DNA from: Aeromonas rivipollensis | GTDB taxonomy: Bacteria > Pseudomonadota > Gammaproteobacteria > Enterobacterales > Aeromonadaceae | Length of the DNA stretch: 64,000 bases | Direction: 5' to 3' | Assembly: GCF_037811135.1 (NCBI RefSeq) | Contig: NZ_CP149130.1 | Location: forward strand, 3,468,501 to 3,532,500 | In this document: positions 43,255 to 53,073 of the stretch, piece by piece | Layout of the letters: each line of letters opens with the position of its first letter | Position numbering within the stretch: the first letter of the stretch is position 1 | Made by a program: the position numbers and the translations under genes | The notes under the pieces: model-generated | What the model was told of the DNA's origin: nothing | The model's input: the letters and a program-made list of their open reading frames with translations, nothing else | Databases searched by the model: none

Positions 43255-44447
43255 AGCGGGGTACTCCTGTCCAGGGTGTTGAGCAGATTGGCCTTGGAGA
43301 TGAGTCCCAGATAGGTGCCATCCTCCTCGACCACGGGTACCTGGCAGGGTGCTGCGGCCACCTGGCTGATGAGTTCGTTGAGGGCGGTGTCGGCCAGAAT
43401 GGGCTGGATGTCCGCCAGCAGCGCCTGCTCCAGGCTCCCCTTGTCACGGACCGCCTGACCGAGCGACTCCACCGAGACCACCCCGAGGAAGCGGCGGCTG
43501 CGATCCACCACATAGCCGTACTCCCGCTCCAGCTCCTTGAGCTGGCGCAGGGCATTGCCCGGCCCGTCCGTGGTGTGTTTCTTGATAAGCGGCATCTGCT
43601 TGCGGCTCGCCACATCCCGGGCGCTGAAGACGTTGGCGAGATCCACCCCGCGAAAGAAGGCGCGCACATAGTCGTTGGCGGGCTGGTTCAGGATCTCGTC
43701 GGGGGTACCCACCTGCACCAGCTGGCCGTCCTGCATGATGGCGATGCGATCGCCGATGCGCATCGCCTCGTCCAGATCGTGGGAAATGAAGACGATGGTG
43801 CGCTGCTGGCTCGCCTGCAGCTTGAGCAGCTCGTCCTGCATCTCGGTACGGATCAGGGGATCCAGCGCGGAGAAGGCCTCGTCCATCAGCAGTATGTCGG
43901 GATCATTGGCCAGCGCCCGGGCCAGGCCGACCCGCTGCTTCATGCCGCCGGAGAGGGCGTCGGGGAAGGCGTCGATCCACTGCCCCAGACCCACCTGATG
44001 GAGCGCCTGACGGGCGCTCTGCTGGCGCTCCGCCAGCGGCACCCCGGCCAGCTCCAGCCCGAAGGCGGTGTTTTCCAGCACGCTCAGGTGGGGCATCAGG
44101 GCGAAGGACTGGAACACCATGCTGATCTTCTTGCGCCGCACCTGGCGCAGTTCGCGCTCCGAAATGGCGGCGATGTCCTCGCCATCGATCAGCACCTGGC
44201 CGCGGGTCGGCTCGATCAGCCGGTTGAAGAGACGCACCAGGGTGGACTTGCCCGAGCCGGAGAGACCCATCACCACGAAGATCTCCCCTTCGTTGATGGC
44301 CAGATTGACATCCTGGACCCCCAGGGTCTGCCCGGTCTTTTGCAGAATGCTGGCGCGGTCGTGCCCTTTCGCCAGCAATTTGAACGCTTTTTCCGGATGT
44401 TCTCCGAAGATTTTATAGAGCGATTTCACTTCGAGTTTGACTGTCAT
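43251..44447 (-). CDS. proV: ProV, betaine ABC transporter ATPase
   Basis: 398 residues. Walker [10 protein letters not shown] (about residue 61), signature [15 protein letters not shown], Walker [14 protein letters not shown] and switch histidine in ISHDLDEA are intact. Two C-terminal CBS domains (about residues 280-395), used by this family to sense ionic strength, are present. First gene of the operon; an A/T-rich region lies upstream. Confidence 0.96.
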   Translation of the reverse strand: MTVKLEVKSLYKIFGEHPEKAFKLLAKGHDRASILQKTGQTLGVQDVNLAINEGEIFVVMGLSGSGKSTLVRLFNRLIEPTRGQVLIDGEDIAAISERELRQVRRKKISMVFQSFALMPHLSVLENTAFGLELAGVPLAERQQSARQALHQVGLGQWIDAFPDALSGGMKQRVGLARALANDPDILLMDEAFSALDPLIRTEMQDELLKLQASQQRTIVFISHDLDEAMRIGDRIAIMQDGQLVQVGTPDEILNQPANDYVRAFFRGVDLANVFSARDVASRKQMPLIKKHTTDGPGNALRQLKELEREYGYVVDRSRRFLGVVSVESLGQAVRDKGSLEQALLADIQPILADTALNELISQVAAAPCQVPVVEEDGTYLGLISKANLLNTLDRSTPL

Positions 44448-44866
44448 ACTGTCCTTTTTTTATGGCCGGCATATTGCTGTTCCTGCTGCCGGACGCGAAC
44501 CAATTAATTTTAACACTAAGCAATTTCCCGCATAAACAAAAGAACCATAAGAGTCTCACAAAGAAAGCCAAGTCATAAGGAACTGATTTTTATCACATAT
44601 TTTAAGAAGCAAAAATTCAACAGATGACCGAAAAAGATCGGACAAATATGAAATTACTGCATATAAAGTCCATTTTTTAGCCATTTGATGGGTAGGTTCA
44701 GTCGGCTGAGAGGCGCGAATGAGGGTAACTCCCGGACAGAGGCCCCTTTCCATCGACACTCACAAAATGATTACAACGCTAATCATATTTAACCCCTGTG
44801 AAGGGGGAGATTGAGGGGAGGATTGAGCAGGGCAGGAACCGGTGCGGGACGCGGCGGCGAAGTCGC
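44448..44866. other. Non-coding region upstream of proV
   Basis: About 420 bp, markedly A/T-richer than the rest between 44500 and 44690, as expected for an osmoregulated H-NS-bound promoter region such as that of proU. A TAAAAT-like -10 is near 44511. A 67-codon frame inside it shows no coding character. 44690-44760 has several short inverted repeats that I could not assign to a riboswitch. Confidence 0.5.
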
Positions 44867-44894
44867 AAAAAAAAGCCCCTCGGATTGGAGGGGC
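44867..44894 (-). terminator. Terminator after folA
   Basis: On the minus strand GCCCCTC-N6-GAGGGGC followed by eight T, 18 bp after the folA stop. Confidence 0.9.
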
Positions 44895-44911
44895 CTTGCT
44901 GACGGGAGGGA

Positions 44912-45406
44912 TCAGCGTCGCTGCCAGGTTTCGAAGCAGTAAGGATGAGGGTTTTTCTCGTCGGGCTGATGGGGATCGCTCTCGGTGCGCACCCAGTCCA
45001 CCTCATCGAAGGCGGGGAAGCGGGTATCCCCTGCCACCGCCAGATCGATCCGGGTCAGATAGAGCCTGTCGGCCCGGGGCAGCAGCTGGTCATAGAGATG
45101 ACCCCCCCCTATCACCATCAGCTCATCCACTTTCTCGCCCCTTGCCAGCAAGGCGAGCGCGGCCTCGACCGAATCGACCACCTCCACCCCCTCTGCGCGA
45201 TAGTCGGGATTGCGGCTGATCACCAGGTTGCGGCGCCCGGGCAGCGGGCGACCTATGGACTCGAAGGTCTTGCGCCCCATCAGCACCGGCTTGCCAAGCG
45301 TCACCCGCTTGAAGTGGGCCAGATCGGCGGGCAGATGCCAGGGCATCTGGTTGTCCAGGCCAATCACGCGATCGTGCGCCATGGCGGCAATCATGGAAAT
45401 GTGCAT
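44912..45406 (-). CDS. folA: FolA, dihydrofolate reductase
   Basis: 164 residues. MHISMIAAMAHDRVIGLDNQMPWHLPADL has the NADPH/folate-binding start and the catalytic acid Asp (LPADL). GRKTFESIG and VIGGGHLYDQLLPRADRLYLT are standard. It regenerates tetrahydrofolate and is the trimethoprim target; nothing suggests a resistant variant. ATG 45406; monocistronic with its own terminator. Confidence 0.97.
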   Translation of the reverse strand: MHISMIAAMAHDRVIGLDNQMPWHLPADLAHFKRVTLGKPVLMGRKTFESIGRPLPGRRNLVISRNPDYRAEGVEVVDSVEAALALLARGEKVDELMVIGGGHLYDQLLPRADRLYLTRIDLAVAGDTRFPAFDEVDWVRTESDPHQPDEKNPHPYCFETWQRR

Positions 45407-45430
45407 GGGTTCAGCCTCTTGCAGCCTGTC

Positions 45431-45898
45431 TCAGACAATGGGCCGGTTACGGTACACGACCAAAGAGGGGATCGCCAAACCGAAACTGAGGGCCCCCACG
45501 ATAAAGAGCACCTTGAGGCCGTTGGTCACGGCGTGATGGATAAGCTCGGTGGTCACCCCCGAGATGTTGAGCTCCACCACGGCGATCATGGTCTTGAACG
45601 CATAGACACCCGGGATCATGGGGATGATGGAGGCCACGCTGAACACGGGACGCGGTGCCAGCAGGCGCTTCGACCAGTAAACGCAGACAAAACCTACAGT
45701 GGTAGACGCCGCCAGAGTAGCCCACTCTATGGGCATGCCGTAATGAACGAGCAGGGTGCGCAGGCTGTGGGCCAGGGCGCCCCCCATGGCGCAATACTTC
45801 AGCATCCTCGGCGGCACGTTGAACAGCATGGCGAAGCCGACCGCCGGTATGGCAGACCAGAACGCATCCCTGGCGAGCAGCAAGAGTAGTTCCATCAT
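45431..45898 (-). CDS. yjjB: YjjB, threonine/serine exporter subunit family
   Basis: 155 residues with about four or five membrane helices. FAMLFNVPPRMLKYCAMGGALAH and ASIIPMIPGVYAFK identify the C-terminal (DUF3815) half of ThrE-type exporters, encoded as a separate protein. It probably works with the YjjP-like protein encoded upstream. In E. coli the pair has been linked to succinate export. Two ATG codons (45898, 45895) are possible; both overlap the end of a small frame that bridges the gap from yjjP. Confidence 0.88.
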   Translation of the reverse strand: MMELLLLLARDAFWSAIPAVGFAMLFNVPPRMLKYCAMGGALAHSLRTLLVHYGMPIEWATLAASTTVGFVCVYWSKRLLAPRPVFSVASIIPMIPGVYAFKTMIAVVELNISGVTTELIHHAVTNGLKVLFIVGALSFGLAIPSLVVYRNRPIV

Positions 45899-46017
45899 GG
45901 TCGCCCCCCTCCCGCCAAGACCACCAGACGAGGCCCTGGCCCAAGACTCACACTAGTGGCACCGAAACGGAGCCCTATGTCCCCGCTTCGAGCGCGGATA
46001 GCGTCATTGACTTTCAT
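45895..46017 (-). CDS. 40-residue bridging mini-ORF between yjjP and yjjB
   Basis: ATG 46017 overlaps the yjjP stop (ATGA) and the frame runs 40 codons to a TGA that overlaps the yjjB ATG (ATGA). It is rich in Gly/Arg with no known motif. It has the same stop-to-start chaining as the other mini-ORFs in this window, but I see no clear duplication here. Could be chance in GC-rich DNA. Confidence 0.3.
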   Translation of the reverse strand: MKVNDAIRARSGDIGLRFGATSVSLGPGPRLVVLAGGGRP

Positions 46018-46826
46018 ATGGAGTTCCACCACAGCTTCCAGCCCCAGATCCCGGTGACCGACATGGCCAGCACTATGCCGATGACGGCGCTGATGGTGAG
46101 CAGGGTCGCCATGCCCCAACGGGCCAGCCCCAGGTTGAAGTAGCCCTTCACCATGTCGGAAACCGCATTGATGAGCGGAAAACCCGGCACCAGCAGCAAG
46201 ACGCTGGCCGCCATGGCGAGATAGGGTTGGTCTCCCCACTGGAAGTAGGTGGCGCAGGAGGCGATCAGGGTGGCGACGAAGCCGGTCGCGGCGAAGTTGA
46301 TGAGCGGGCTGTGGTGATGGCGAGCCATCAGCTGGCGCACTCGCATCGCCACCGCAGCGGCGACGAAGGTCACCAGGAAAATGGGCCAGTCGCCGCCGAA
46401 CAGCAGGCTGAAGGCGCCGCAGGAGAGCCCCACCATGGGCACCACCAGCCAGGGGTGGTAATGGAACGGCACTATGCCGTCGAGCCGCTGGCGCACCTCC
46501 CTCACACCGATCAGCTCCTTCTCAGCCATGATGCAGATGCGCTGGACCTCGCACACCACCTGCATGTTGATCCCCTGATCCCGTACCCGGCGGGTGGTGG
46601 TGACGCAGCTCCCCTGATAGAGGCTGGTGAGCACTATGGCACTGGCGGAGATGGCCATCTCGACACTCTCCAGCCCCAGCGCCAACCCAAGCCGGACAGT
46701 GGTCTGCTCTATGATGCGCCCCTCGGCACCATGCTGGGCCAGCAACTGACCCACCTTGACGATGATCCGGGTGATCTCTGTCTGTTGCTCCCGCGACAGC
46801 ACCCTTCTTGGTGTGATACTTCTCAT
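46014..46826 (-). CDS. yjjP: YjjP, threonine/serine exporter subunit family
   Basis: 270 residues. The cytoplasmic N-terminal part with GQLLAQHGAEGRIIEQTT and several C-terminal membrane helices (from about residue 120) fit the DUF1212/ThrE N-terminal half. It contains PFHYHPWLVVPMVGLSCGAFSLLFGGDW, a typical helix start. Expected partner of YjjB, 116 bp downstream. The ATG at 46826 has only a weak ribosome-binding sequence. Confidence 0.88.
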   Translation of the reverse strand: MRSITPRRVLSREQQTEITRIIVKVGQLLAQHGAEGRIIEQTTVRLGLALGLESVEMAISASAIVLTSLYQGSCVTTTRRVRDQGINMQVVCEVQRICIMAEKELIGVREVRQRLDGIVPFHYHPWLVVPMVGLSCGAFSLLFGGDWPIFLVTFVAAAVAMRVRQLMARHHHSPLINFAATGFVATLIASCATYFQWGDQPYLAMAASVLLLVPGFPLINAVSDMVKGYFNLGLARWGMATLLTISAVIGIVLAMSVTGIWGWKLWWNSI

Positions 46827-46960
46827 AATCCCTTAGAGTCGTAGCAAGATGAAATGTGCCGAGATATTACCCTAAGCGTTATATTCCTTCATCCATATCT
46901 GTGGATTTAGCTGGCCGCCATGTTATTAAATGAGTGCGCAATGAGAATTTGCAGCAAATA

Positions 46961-47000
46961 AAAAACAAACCACCCTGTTTATTAACATCGGGTGGCTTGT
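46961..47000 (-). terminator. Probable terminator after the DUF3135 gene
   Basis: On the minus strand CCACCC and GGGTGG form the core of a stem with a long loop, followed by GTTTTTTATT. A CCACCCTGTT/AACAGGGTGG inverted pair (46970-46979 and 47025-47036) could compete with it. Confidence 0.6.
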
Positions 47001-47047
47001 GCCGAAGAAAATATTGAAAATAACGGAACAGGGTGGCGGCCAATAAA

Positions 47048-47386
47048 TTATTTATTCCTCGGATGATCCGCCAGCACTATCACATTGTCTGGTGGCAGCC
47101 TCTCTTCGGCTTGCGCCAGAGACGTCTCCTGCAGCTGAATGATGTGACGGCGCATGGCATACACGGAGTCGTGCATCATGTTGGCAATCCGGATGCAGCT
47201 GTCGAGATTGTTCCTGGCCAGACGGCGCTGGCAATCGATGCGAAACTGCAGGCCCCGCAACCGCCGCTGCCGATCCGGCCCCACCTGGGCGATCAGGGCC
47301 TCTATCTGCTGATGCAGCAAGGCATCGAGCCGCTCCGGCTCGGCCAGAGCCCAGTGTTTGAGCGTATCAAAATCTGGCAGCTCCAT
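47048..47386 (-). CDS. DUF3135 domain protein
   Basis: 112 residues from ATG 47386, which follows AGGAGGGGAT. The start MELPDFDTLKHWALAEPERLD and the central RLRGLQFRIDCQRRLARN match the DUF3135 family of Vibrio, Shewanella and Aeromonas. All-helical, soluble, function unknown. An in-frame extension to 47455 lacks a ribosome-binding site. Confidence 0.85.
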   Translation of the reverse strand: MELPDFDTLKHWALAEPERLDALLHQQIEALIAQVGPDRQRRLRGLQFRIDCQRRLARNNLDSCIRIANMMHDSVYAMRRHIIQLQETSLAQAEERLPPDNVIVLADHPRNK

Positions 47387-47789
47387 ATCCCCTCCTGGCC
47401 AGACGCCTCCCACATCCAAGTGCGACCACGCCCGGCACATCATTTCGCTGTCCATAGGAAGGTTATATAAGATGGTGGGGATTTTGGGTCTGTCGGCTCC
47501 GAGTCACAGGAGTCCGCTTTTTCATCCAGCAGGCGGATATCGGGCGAGAGGAAAGATTAATTCTTTAGGATTCATGAAATTATAATGATGCCCCATGCGT
47601 CACTTTTTTTATAAATTTTAAAGGCTTTTATGGCTCTTCTTATTCCCTATTCATCGATAGCGAATAGATCTGCTTTTCGTTCGACTCTCAATTCAAGCCT
47701 TTCCGTGTCGCACCCAAGCCGGTGGTTTAACATATCTCACTGATTATGTTATTTTATTTACCACTTTTTCCAATGACCAAGGGTTGAGC
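47387..47789. other. 403-bp intergenic region before mogA
   Basis: A/T-rich from about 47555 to 47780 and probably holding the mogA promoter; no gene, repeat or strong hairpin seen. Confidence 0.5.
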
Positions 47790-48320
47790 ATGAGCAAGGC
47801 AAGAATCGGTATAGTCACCGTCAGCGATCGCGCCAGCGCGGGCATCTATGAAGATCTCTCCGGCAAGGCCATCATCGACACCCTTGACGCCTATCTGACC
47901 TCGGAGTGGGAACCCGTCTATCAGGTGATCCCGGATGAGCAGGATCAGATTGAGGCGACCCTGGTTCGGCTGGCGGATGAGGAGTCATGCTGCCTCATCG
48001 TCACCACGGGCGGCACAGGGCCGGCCAAGCGGGATGTGACGCCGGAAGCCACCGAAGCCGTGTGCGATCGCATGATGCCGGGCTTTGGCGAACTGATGCG
48101 GGCCGAGTCACTCAAGTTCGTGCCCACCGCCATTTTGTCACGCCAGACCGCCGGCCTGCGCGGCAGCTCCCTCATCGTCAACCTGCCGGGCAAGCCCAAG
48201 TCCATCCGCGAGTGCCTGGATGCGGTCTTCCCCGCCATCCCCTACTGCATCGACCTGATGGACGGGCCCTATCTCGAGTGCGACGAAGCCGTCATCAAGC
48301 CATTCCGCCCCAAGAAGTAA
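47790..48320 (+). CDS. mogA: MogA, molybdopterin adenylyltransferase
   Basis: 176 residues from ATG 47790. RIGIVTVSDRASAGIYED, VTTGGTGPAKRDVTPEATEAV and the final FRPKK fit MogA better than MoaB. It adenylates molybdopterin before molybdenum insertion, and so serves TorA and NasA encoded in this window. Monocistronic. An in-frame TTG two codons upstream is possible. Confidence 0.95.
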   Translation: MSKARIGIVTVSDRASAGIYEDLSGKAIIDTLDAYLTSEWEPVYQVIPDEQDQIEATLVRLADEESCCLIVTTGGTGPAKRDVTPEATEAVCDRMMPGFGELMRAESLKFVPTAILSRQTAGLRGSSLIVNLPGKPKSIRECLDAVFPAIPYCIDLMDGPYLECDEAVIKPFRPKK

Positions 48321-48353
48321 ATGGACGGGGGATGTTAAGCCCCCGCCCCTCTC

Positions 48354-48767
48354 TTACTTGCGGCCGTACACCTGGACCCCCGCCTTGCTCCCTTCCGAAT
48401 TGCCATAAACCTCGATCCGCTTGATGCAGACCCGGCTGCCGAGGGACTTCCAGCCGGACTCCTGATCCTCTTTCAGGTTCTTGTCAAAGTGCAGTGTCTT
48501 GCTGCGGTCATTGCCATAGATCACCTTGACCCTGTCCAGGGTCAGCTCCCGCCCCGCCTTGACCATGATGGACTTGGCCGGACGACAGATGATGACGGGA
48601 ATGATGGCAGGATGGTCGCCCACCCCCAGCAGCATGGTCTTGCCCAGCCGAAATTCATCATCGGCCATGGCCGGGGGCACAACCCCGCCGAGCAGCGCCA
48701 TCGGCACCAGGATGCGCAAGGCGCGGGTAAAGGGGGATGAGAGATGAAGAGAAAACAGAGCTGACAT
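48354..48767 (-). CDS. Secreted DUF2541-like protein
   Basis: 137 residues from ATG 48767, preceded by AGGAGGCATA. A signal peptide (about residues 1-35, ending PPAMA) precedes a small beta-rich domain with CRPAKSIMVKAGRE, and CIKRIEVYGNS near the end, including two cysteines that may pair. It resembles the E. coli YaaI/DUF2541 group; function unknown. The start is long for a signal peptide because of an N-terminal basic stretch. Confidence 0.7.
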   Translation of the reverse strand: MSALFSLHLSSPFTRALRILVPMALLGGVVPPAMADDEFRLGKTMLLGVGDHPAIIPVIICRPAKSIMVKAGRELTLDRVKVIYGNDRSKTLHFDKNLKEDQESGWKSLGSRVCIKRIEVYGNSEGSKAGVQVYGRK

Positions 48768-48941
48768 TATGCCTCCTGAAAAAAGGGGGCATGATAAGGG
48801 CCCATAGCCAAACCCAAGCTGTACTGGAGCTGTACCAGGAGGCAAGGCAATAGCCAGGCGAGGCTCATGCCGATGATGGCACCTCAGGCCCGGGACCTGT
48901 GATGGCGGGGACTCAGGCCCCCGTCATCACCTCTGGGGAGA

Positions 48942-49697
48942 CTAGTTGCCCCACATGGTCATCAGCTGGGATTCCATGGCCTCTTCCGCCTCATCCGGCA
49001 GCGCGGTGAAGAAATCGAGCCCGGTCTGCTCCTCCACCGCATCCACAGTCACTATGTAGTCCGCAAGCCGGCTGGCCGACACATTCTCCTGGGGCAGGAT
49101 GAAGGCGATGGCTTCCTGATTGGCCACATCCATCACCACCCTGTAGTAGGCGTGGGGCACAGTCACGCCGTTGCCGATGGCGCCATCGGAGTTGGTGAAG
49201 ATGGGGCCCGTGATCACCTGGACATTCTCATAGGCGATGGCCCACTGCCGGGTCTTCTCCTCCAGGATGCGCCAGGCCCCCTGATTGAGCGCCGGCAGCT
49301 GCGGGGTCATGTTGGTCAGCAGGAAGCTCTGCTTCATGGTGGTGGCGGTGGAGCGCATGTCCGCCGCGGGCGCCTGATGGCCGCGATCAAAGCCCGAGCC
49401 CTTGTAGTCCGCCAGGGTGGCGCGGTACTGCACCGGCACCTCCTTGTCCTCGGCGAAGGCATCCTTGCGCGGCACCTGCCCCTGGGCGCTGGTCGCCGTC
49501 ATCCGGTAAGAGACCCATTCAGAGACCTTGGTGTCGTAGTTGTAACCGGCGGCATAGCCCTCCCGGCATAACAGCTGACTGGATTGACCAGGCACTCCCA
49601 GGGCAACGTGATCCTTGCACTGAAAGCCCGCCGCCAGGGTCGGGAAAGTGGTGAGAGTAAATCCGATAGCCAGAACTAATTTATTGATATTATTCAT
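48942..49697 (-). CDS. Secreted DNA/RNA non-specific endonuclease
   Basis: 251 residues from ATG 49697 with a signal peptide (about residues 1-22, ending LAAG). The catalytic motif of the beta-beta-alpha metal nucleases is seen as DRGHQAPAAD near residue 112, followed by LLTNMTPQLPALNQGAW containing the metal-ligand asparagine. This is the NUC1/Serratia nuclease family, which degrades DNA and RNA outside the cytoplasm. Single gene with GGAG upstream. Confidence 0.93.
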   Translation of the reverse strand: MNNINKLVLAIGFTLTTFPTLAAGFQCKDHVALGVPGQSSQLLCREGYAAGYNYDTKVSEWVSYRMTATSAQGQVPRKDAFAEDKEVPVQYRATLADYKGSGFDRGHQAPAADMRSTATTMKQSFLLTNMTPQLPALNQGAWRILEEKTRQWAIAYENVQVITGPIFTNSDGAIGNGVTVPHAYYRVVMDVANQEAIAFILPQENVSASRLADYIVTVDAVEEQTGLDFFTALPDEAEEAMESQLMTMWGN

Positions 49698-49939
49698 TAT
49701 TATGCCACTCCTTGTGTTAGGCGGAGTGATTTGACACCAGGTCGGATGAGCAAGGCAATCGCACAAATAGCGAGCAGTGCGGAAATGTGAGGGGGGCGGC
49801 AGATCGGTGAAATCCCTGTCGCCAGCTGGGGGATTGCCATCCCGTCCTCGCTGTGACAGGAAAGCACTTTGACTTGGTTATCAGATAGATAGGCAGACAA
49901 AAAGCGGAGCTACCGGCTCCGCCACTCTCCTCATGTAGC

Positions 49940-50917
49940 TCAGCTCTTCACCTCAGGCCTGGGGGTATCGGGCCGGGACGGCGGCAGTATGGGCAGCACT
50001 ATCTGCGGCTGCTCCCCGGTCAGGCTCTCGAGGTAGGCGGTCATGTCGTCGGCCTCCTGCTCGCTCAGGCGCTGGCCGAGCTGGATGTCCGCCATGATCT
50101 GCACCGCCTCCTTGAGATCCCAGACGGCGCCGTCGTGGAAGTAGGGGTAGGTCAGCGCTATGTTGCGCAGGGTGGGCACCTTGAACCAGCCGATGAGCTG
50201 CGGCTCGCCGGTCACGGCGCCGCGTCCCTGGGCCGGGTTGTCGGTCTGGTAGTGCTTGACCAGCCCCATCTTCTGGAAGGAGTTGCCACCTATGGCGACC
50301 CCGTTGTGGCAGGCGGTGCAGCCCTTCTCCTTGAACAGCTGGTACCCCTTCAGTTGCTGCGCCGTCAGCGCCTTGCCGTCCCCCTTGAGCCAGCGATCGA
50401 AGGGGGCATTGGGGGTGATCAGGGTCTCCTCGAAGGCGGCGATGGCATCGGTGACTTCATCTATACCAAAGTCCGCCTTGCCATAGACGGCATCGAAGCG
50501 GGCGCGGTACTCGGGCAGGGTGTGCAGGGTGCCCACCGCCAGCTTGTGGGTAAAGGCCATCTCCAGCGGGTTCTCGATGGGCCCGGCCGCCTGTTCCTTG
50601 AGATCCTTGGCGCGACCATCCCAGAACTGCACGAAGTTGAGGCTGGAGTTGAGCACGGTCGGGGAGTTGATCGGCCCCTCCTTCCACTTGTGGCCGAGGG
50701 AGCTGACCTGATTGTCCACCCCGCCGGTTGCCAGGTTGTGGCAGGAGTTGCAGGAGATGGCATTGGATTTTGACAGTCTGGGCTCGAAGAACAGCATCTT
50801 GCCCAGCTCGACTTTCGCCGGGTCTTTCACCTTGGCGGCCTCGACCGCTTGTATCGGCTCACTCGCCCACCCCATCCCGGGCAAGGCCAGTGCCAGCAGC
50901 AGACAATATTTATTCAT
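49940..50917 (-). CDS. Di-haem cytochrome c peroxidase
   Basis: 325 residues from ATG 50917 with a signal peptide (about residues 1-19, ending GWAS). Two haem c motifs, CNSCH near residue 55 and CTACH near 200, and FFEPRLSKSNAIS fit the bacterial CcpA/MauG-like family. It reduces hydrogen peroxide in the periplasm. The C-terminus has a proline-rich tail. A FNR-like site lies upstream, which fits low-oxygen induction known for this family. Confidence 0.93.
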   Translation of the reverse strand: MNKYCLLLALALPGMGWASEPIQAVEAAKVKDPAKVELGKMLFFEPRLSKSNAISCNSCHNLATGGVDNQVSSLGHKWKEGPINSPTVLNSSLNFVQFWDGRAKDLKEQAAGPIENPLEMAFTHKLAVGTLHTLPEYRARFDAVYGKADFGIDEVTDAIAAFEETLITPNAPFDRWLKGDGKALTAQQLKGYQLFKEKGCTACHNGVAIGGNSFQKMGLVKHYQTDNPAQGRGAVTGEPQLIGWFKVPTLRNIALTYPYFHDGAVWDLKEAVQIMADIQLGQRLSEQEADDMTAYLESLTGEQPQIVLPILPPSRPDTPRPEVKS

Positions 50918-50985
50918 CTTTTTTCTCTCCCTTGAGTCTGCGAACAATCGCAGCCTCAGCCTGCCCGGGAAAGGCTGTCTTTTAT

Positions 50986-50999
50986 TTGCCCAAGATCAA
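50986..50999 (-). promoter_or_regulatory. FNR-like site before the cytochrome c peroxidase gene
   Basis: TTGAT-CTTG-GGCAA on the minus strand: the first half matches the FNR box exactly, the second (consensus ATCAA) has two mismatches. About 70 bases upstream of the start codon. Confidence 0.45.
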
Positions 51000-51131
51000 T
51001 ATTGGCTACAAAAAACCACAACAAAAACAATGAATTGATTTATTTAAGACGGAATAACGGCGGGGACTTGCGAGGTAAAAACAAGCTGAATTTCGATGAG
51101 TGAATTATGAGCTAATTCATCGACAACGACA

Positions 51132-51206
51132 GCCCATTAATTAGATTGCTGTCATTGAATAAAGCGATTATTCAATATGCAGTGGCGGTCGCCCATTAAT
51201 TAGATT
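51132..51206. repeat. Direct repeat GCCCATTAATTAGATT, period 59 bp
   Basis: The 16-base sequence is perfect at 51132-51147 and 51191-51206; downstream bases (ATTCAATATGCA and ATTTAATATGCA) are also related, so it is an imperfect tandem duplication, shortened in the second copy. Confidence 0.9.
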
Positions 51207-51363
51207 CATTTAATATGCATCATAAATATGGGCAGCTGTCGTCACCAATAATAAAGAAGCCGGTCTGAGCCGCTGTTTCCCTTATTTCAGACGATGCCAT
51301 TTGTTATTCCTTCACTTATTCAAGGAAGCGAATGGTTGTGCTTTTCAATCAAGATAAGGATGT

Positions 51364-52092
51364 ATGATGAGAAAGTCCCTGCTGGCCGGCGCCTTGCTGC
51401 TCTGCCCCACCGCCTTCGCCGCCACTGTGCACTGGGAATACAGTGGCGAGGCCGGCCCGGCCCAATGGGCCAGGCTGACCCCGGAGTTTGGCCAGTGCGC
51501 CGGCAGCAACCAGTCGCCTGTCAACCTCACGGCTCTGGTGGAGGCCGAGCTGGCGCCGCTGCAGTTCCACTACCTGCCGGGTGGCAAGACCCTGGTCAAC
51601 AACGGCCATACTGTGCAGGTCAACTATGCCCCCGGCAGCACCCTGCAGCTCGACGGTATACGCTTTGAGCTCAAGCAGTTCCACTTCCACGCTCCCAGCG
51701 AAAACCTCATCGAGGGCAAGTCCTACCCCCTGGAGGGGCACCTGGTCCACGCCAATGACAAGGGGGAGCTGGCGGTGATCGCCGTGATGTTCGAACCGGG
51801 CAGCGCCAACCCGGCCCTGAGCCAGACCTGGCAGGCGCTGCCGACCAAGGCCGGGGAAACTCGCGCCCTCAAGGTGCCGCTCTCGGCAGAGCAACTGCTA
51901 CCCACCCAGCGCGACTACTACCGCTTCAGCGGCTCGCTGACCACACCGCCCTGCTCGGAAGGAGTGCGCTGGCTGGTGATGAAGCAGCCGGTGCAGGTGA
52001 GTCAGGCCCAGATCGACGCCTTCAAGGCGGTGATGCACCACCCCAACAACAGACCCGTCCAGCCTCTCAACGGGCGCCTAGTGCTGCAATAG
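51364..52092 (+). CDS. Alpha-type carbonic anhydrase, periplasmic
   Basis: 242 residues with a signal peptide (about residues 1-20, ending AFAA). Zinc ligands are in KQFHFHAPSE (two histidines) and GHLVHAN (third). The C-terminal LTTPPCSEGVRWLVMKQP is the conserved alpha-class segment, and CAGSNQSPVNL holds the cysteine expected to pair with the one in PPCSEG. It interconverts CO2 and bicarbonate. Two adjacent ATG codons (51364, 51367) are possible, with AAGGA upstream. Confidence 0.95.
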   Translation: MMRKSLLAGALLLCPTAFAATVHWEYSGEAGPAQWARLTPEFGQCAGSNQSPVNLTALVEAELAPLQFHYLPGGKTLVNNGHTVQVNYAPGSTLQLDGIRFELKQFHFHAPSENLIEGKSYPLEGHLVHANDKGELAVIAVMFEPGSANPALSQTWQALPTKAGETRALKVPLSAEQLLPTQRDYYRFSGSLTTPPCSEGVRWLVMKQPVQVSQAQIDAFKAVMHHPNNRPVQPLNGRLVLQ

Positions 52093-52120
52093 GGTTTTAT
52101 GTAAGCGATTTTCGCAATAA

Positions 52121-52145
52121 AAAGAGGGCCTATTGGCCCTCTTTT
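52121..52145 (+). terminator. Terminator between carbonic anhydrase and psuG
   Basis: AAAGAGGGCC-TATT-GGCCCTCTTTT; bidirectional form between converging genes. Confidence 0.9.
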
Positions 52146-52164
52146 GCATCTATCGCAAAGATGT

Positions 52165-53066
<902 letters not shown>

Positions 53067-53073
<7 letters not shown>

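Larger units (their letters stand above)
50918..51363. other. 446-bp divergent region between the peroxidase and carbonic anhydrase genes
   Basis: A/T-rich. It contains a FNR-like site, a duplicated 59-bp segment and a 9-bp hairpin ATTGAATAA-N5-TTATTCAAT (51154-51176). No gene seen. Confidence 0.6.

Noticed and set aside
44556..44759. 67-codon minus-strand frame upstream of proV
   Set aside because: A/T-rich promoter region, no ribosome-binding site and no family resemblance.
44690..44760. Possible TPP-like or other riboswitch (CTGAGAGG...GAGGGTAACTC)
   Set aside because: Only loose similarity to the TPP core, wrong distance and strand for a thiamin gene, and no matching partner helix could be drawn.
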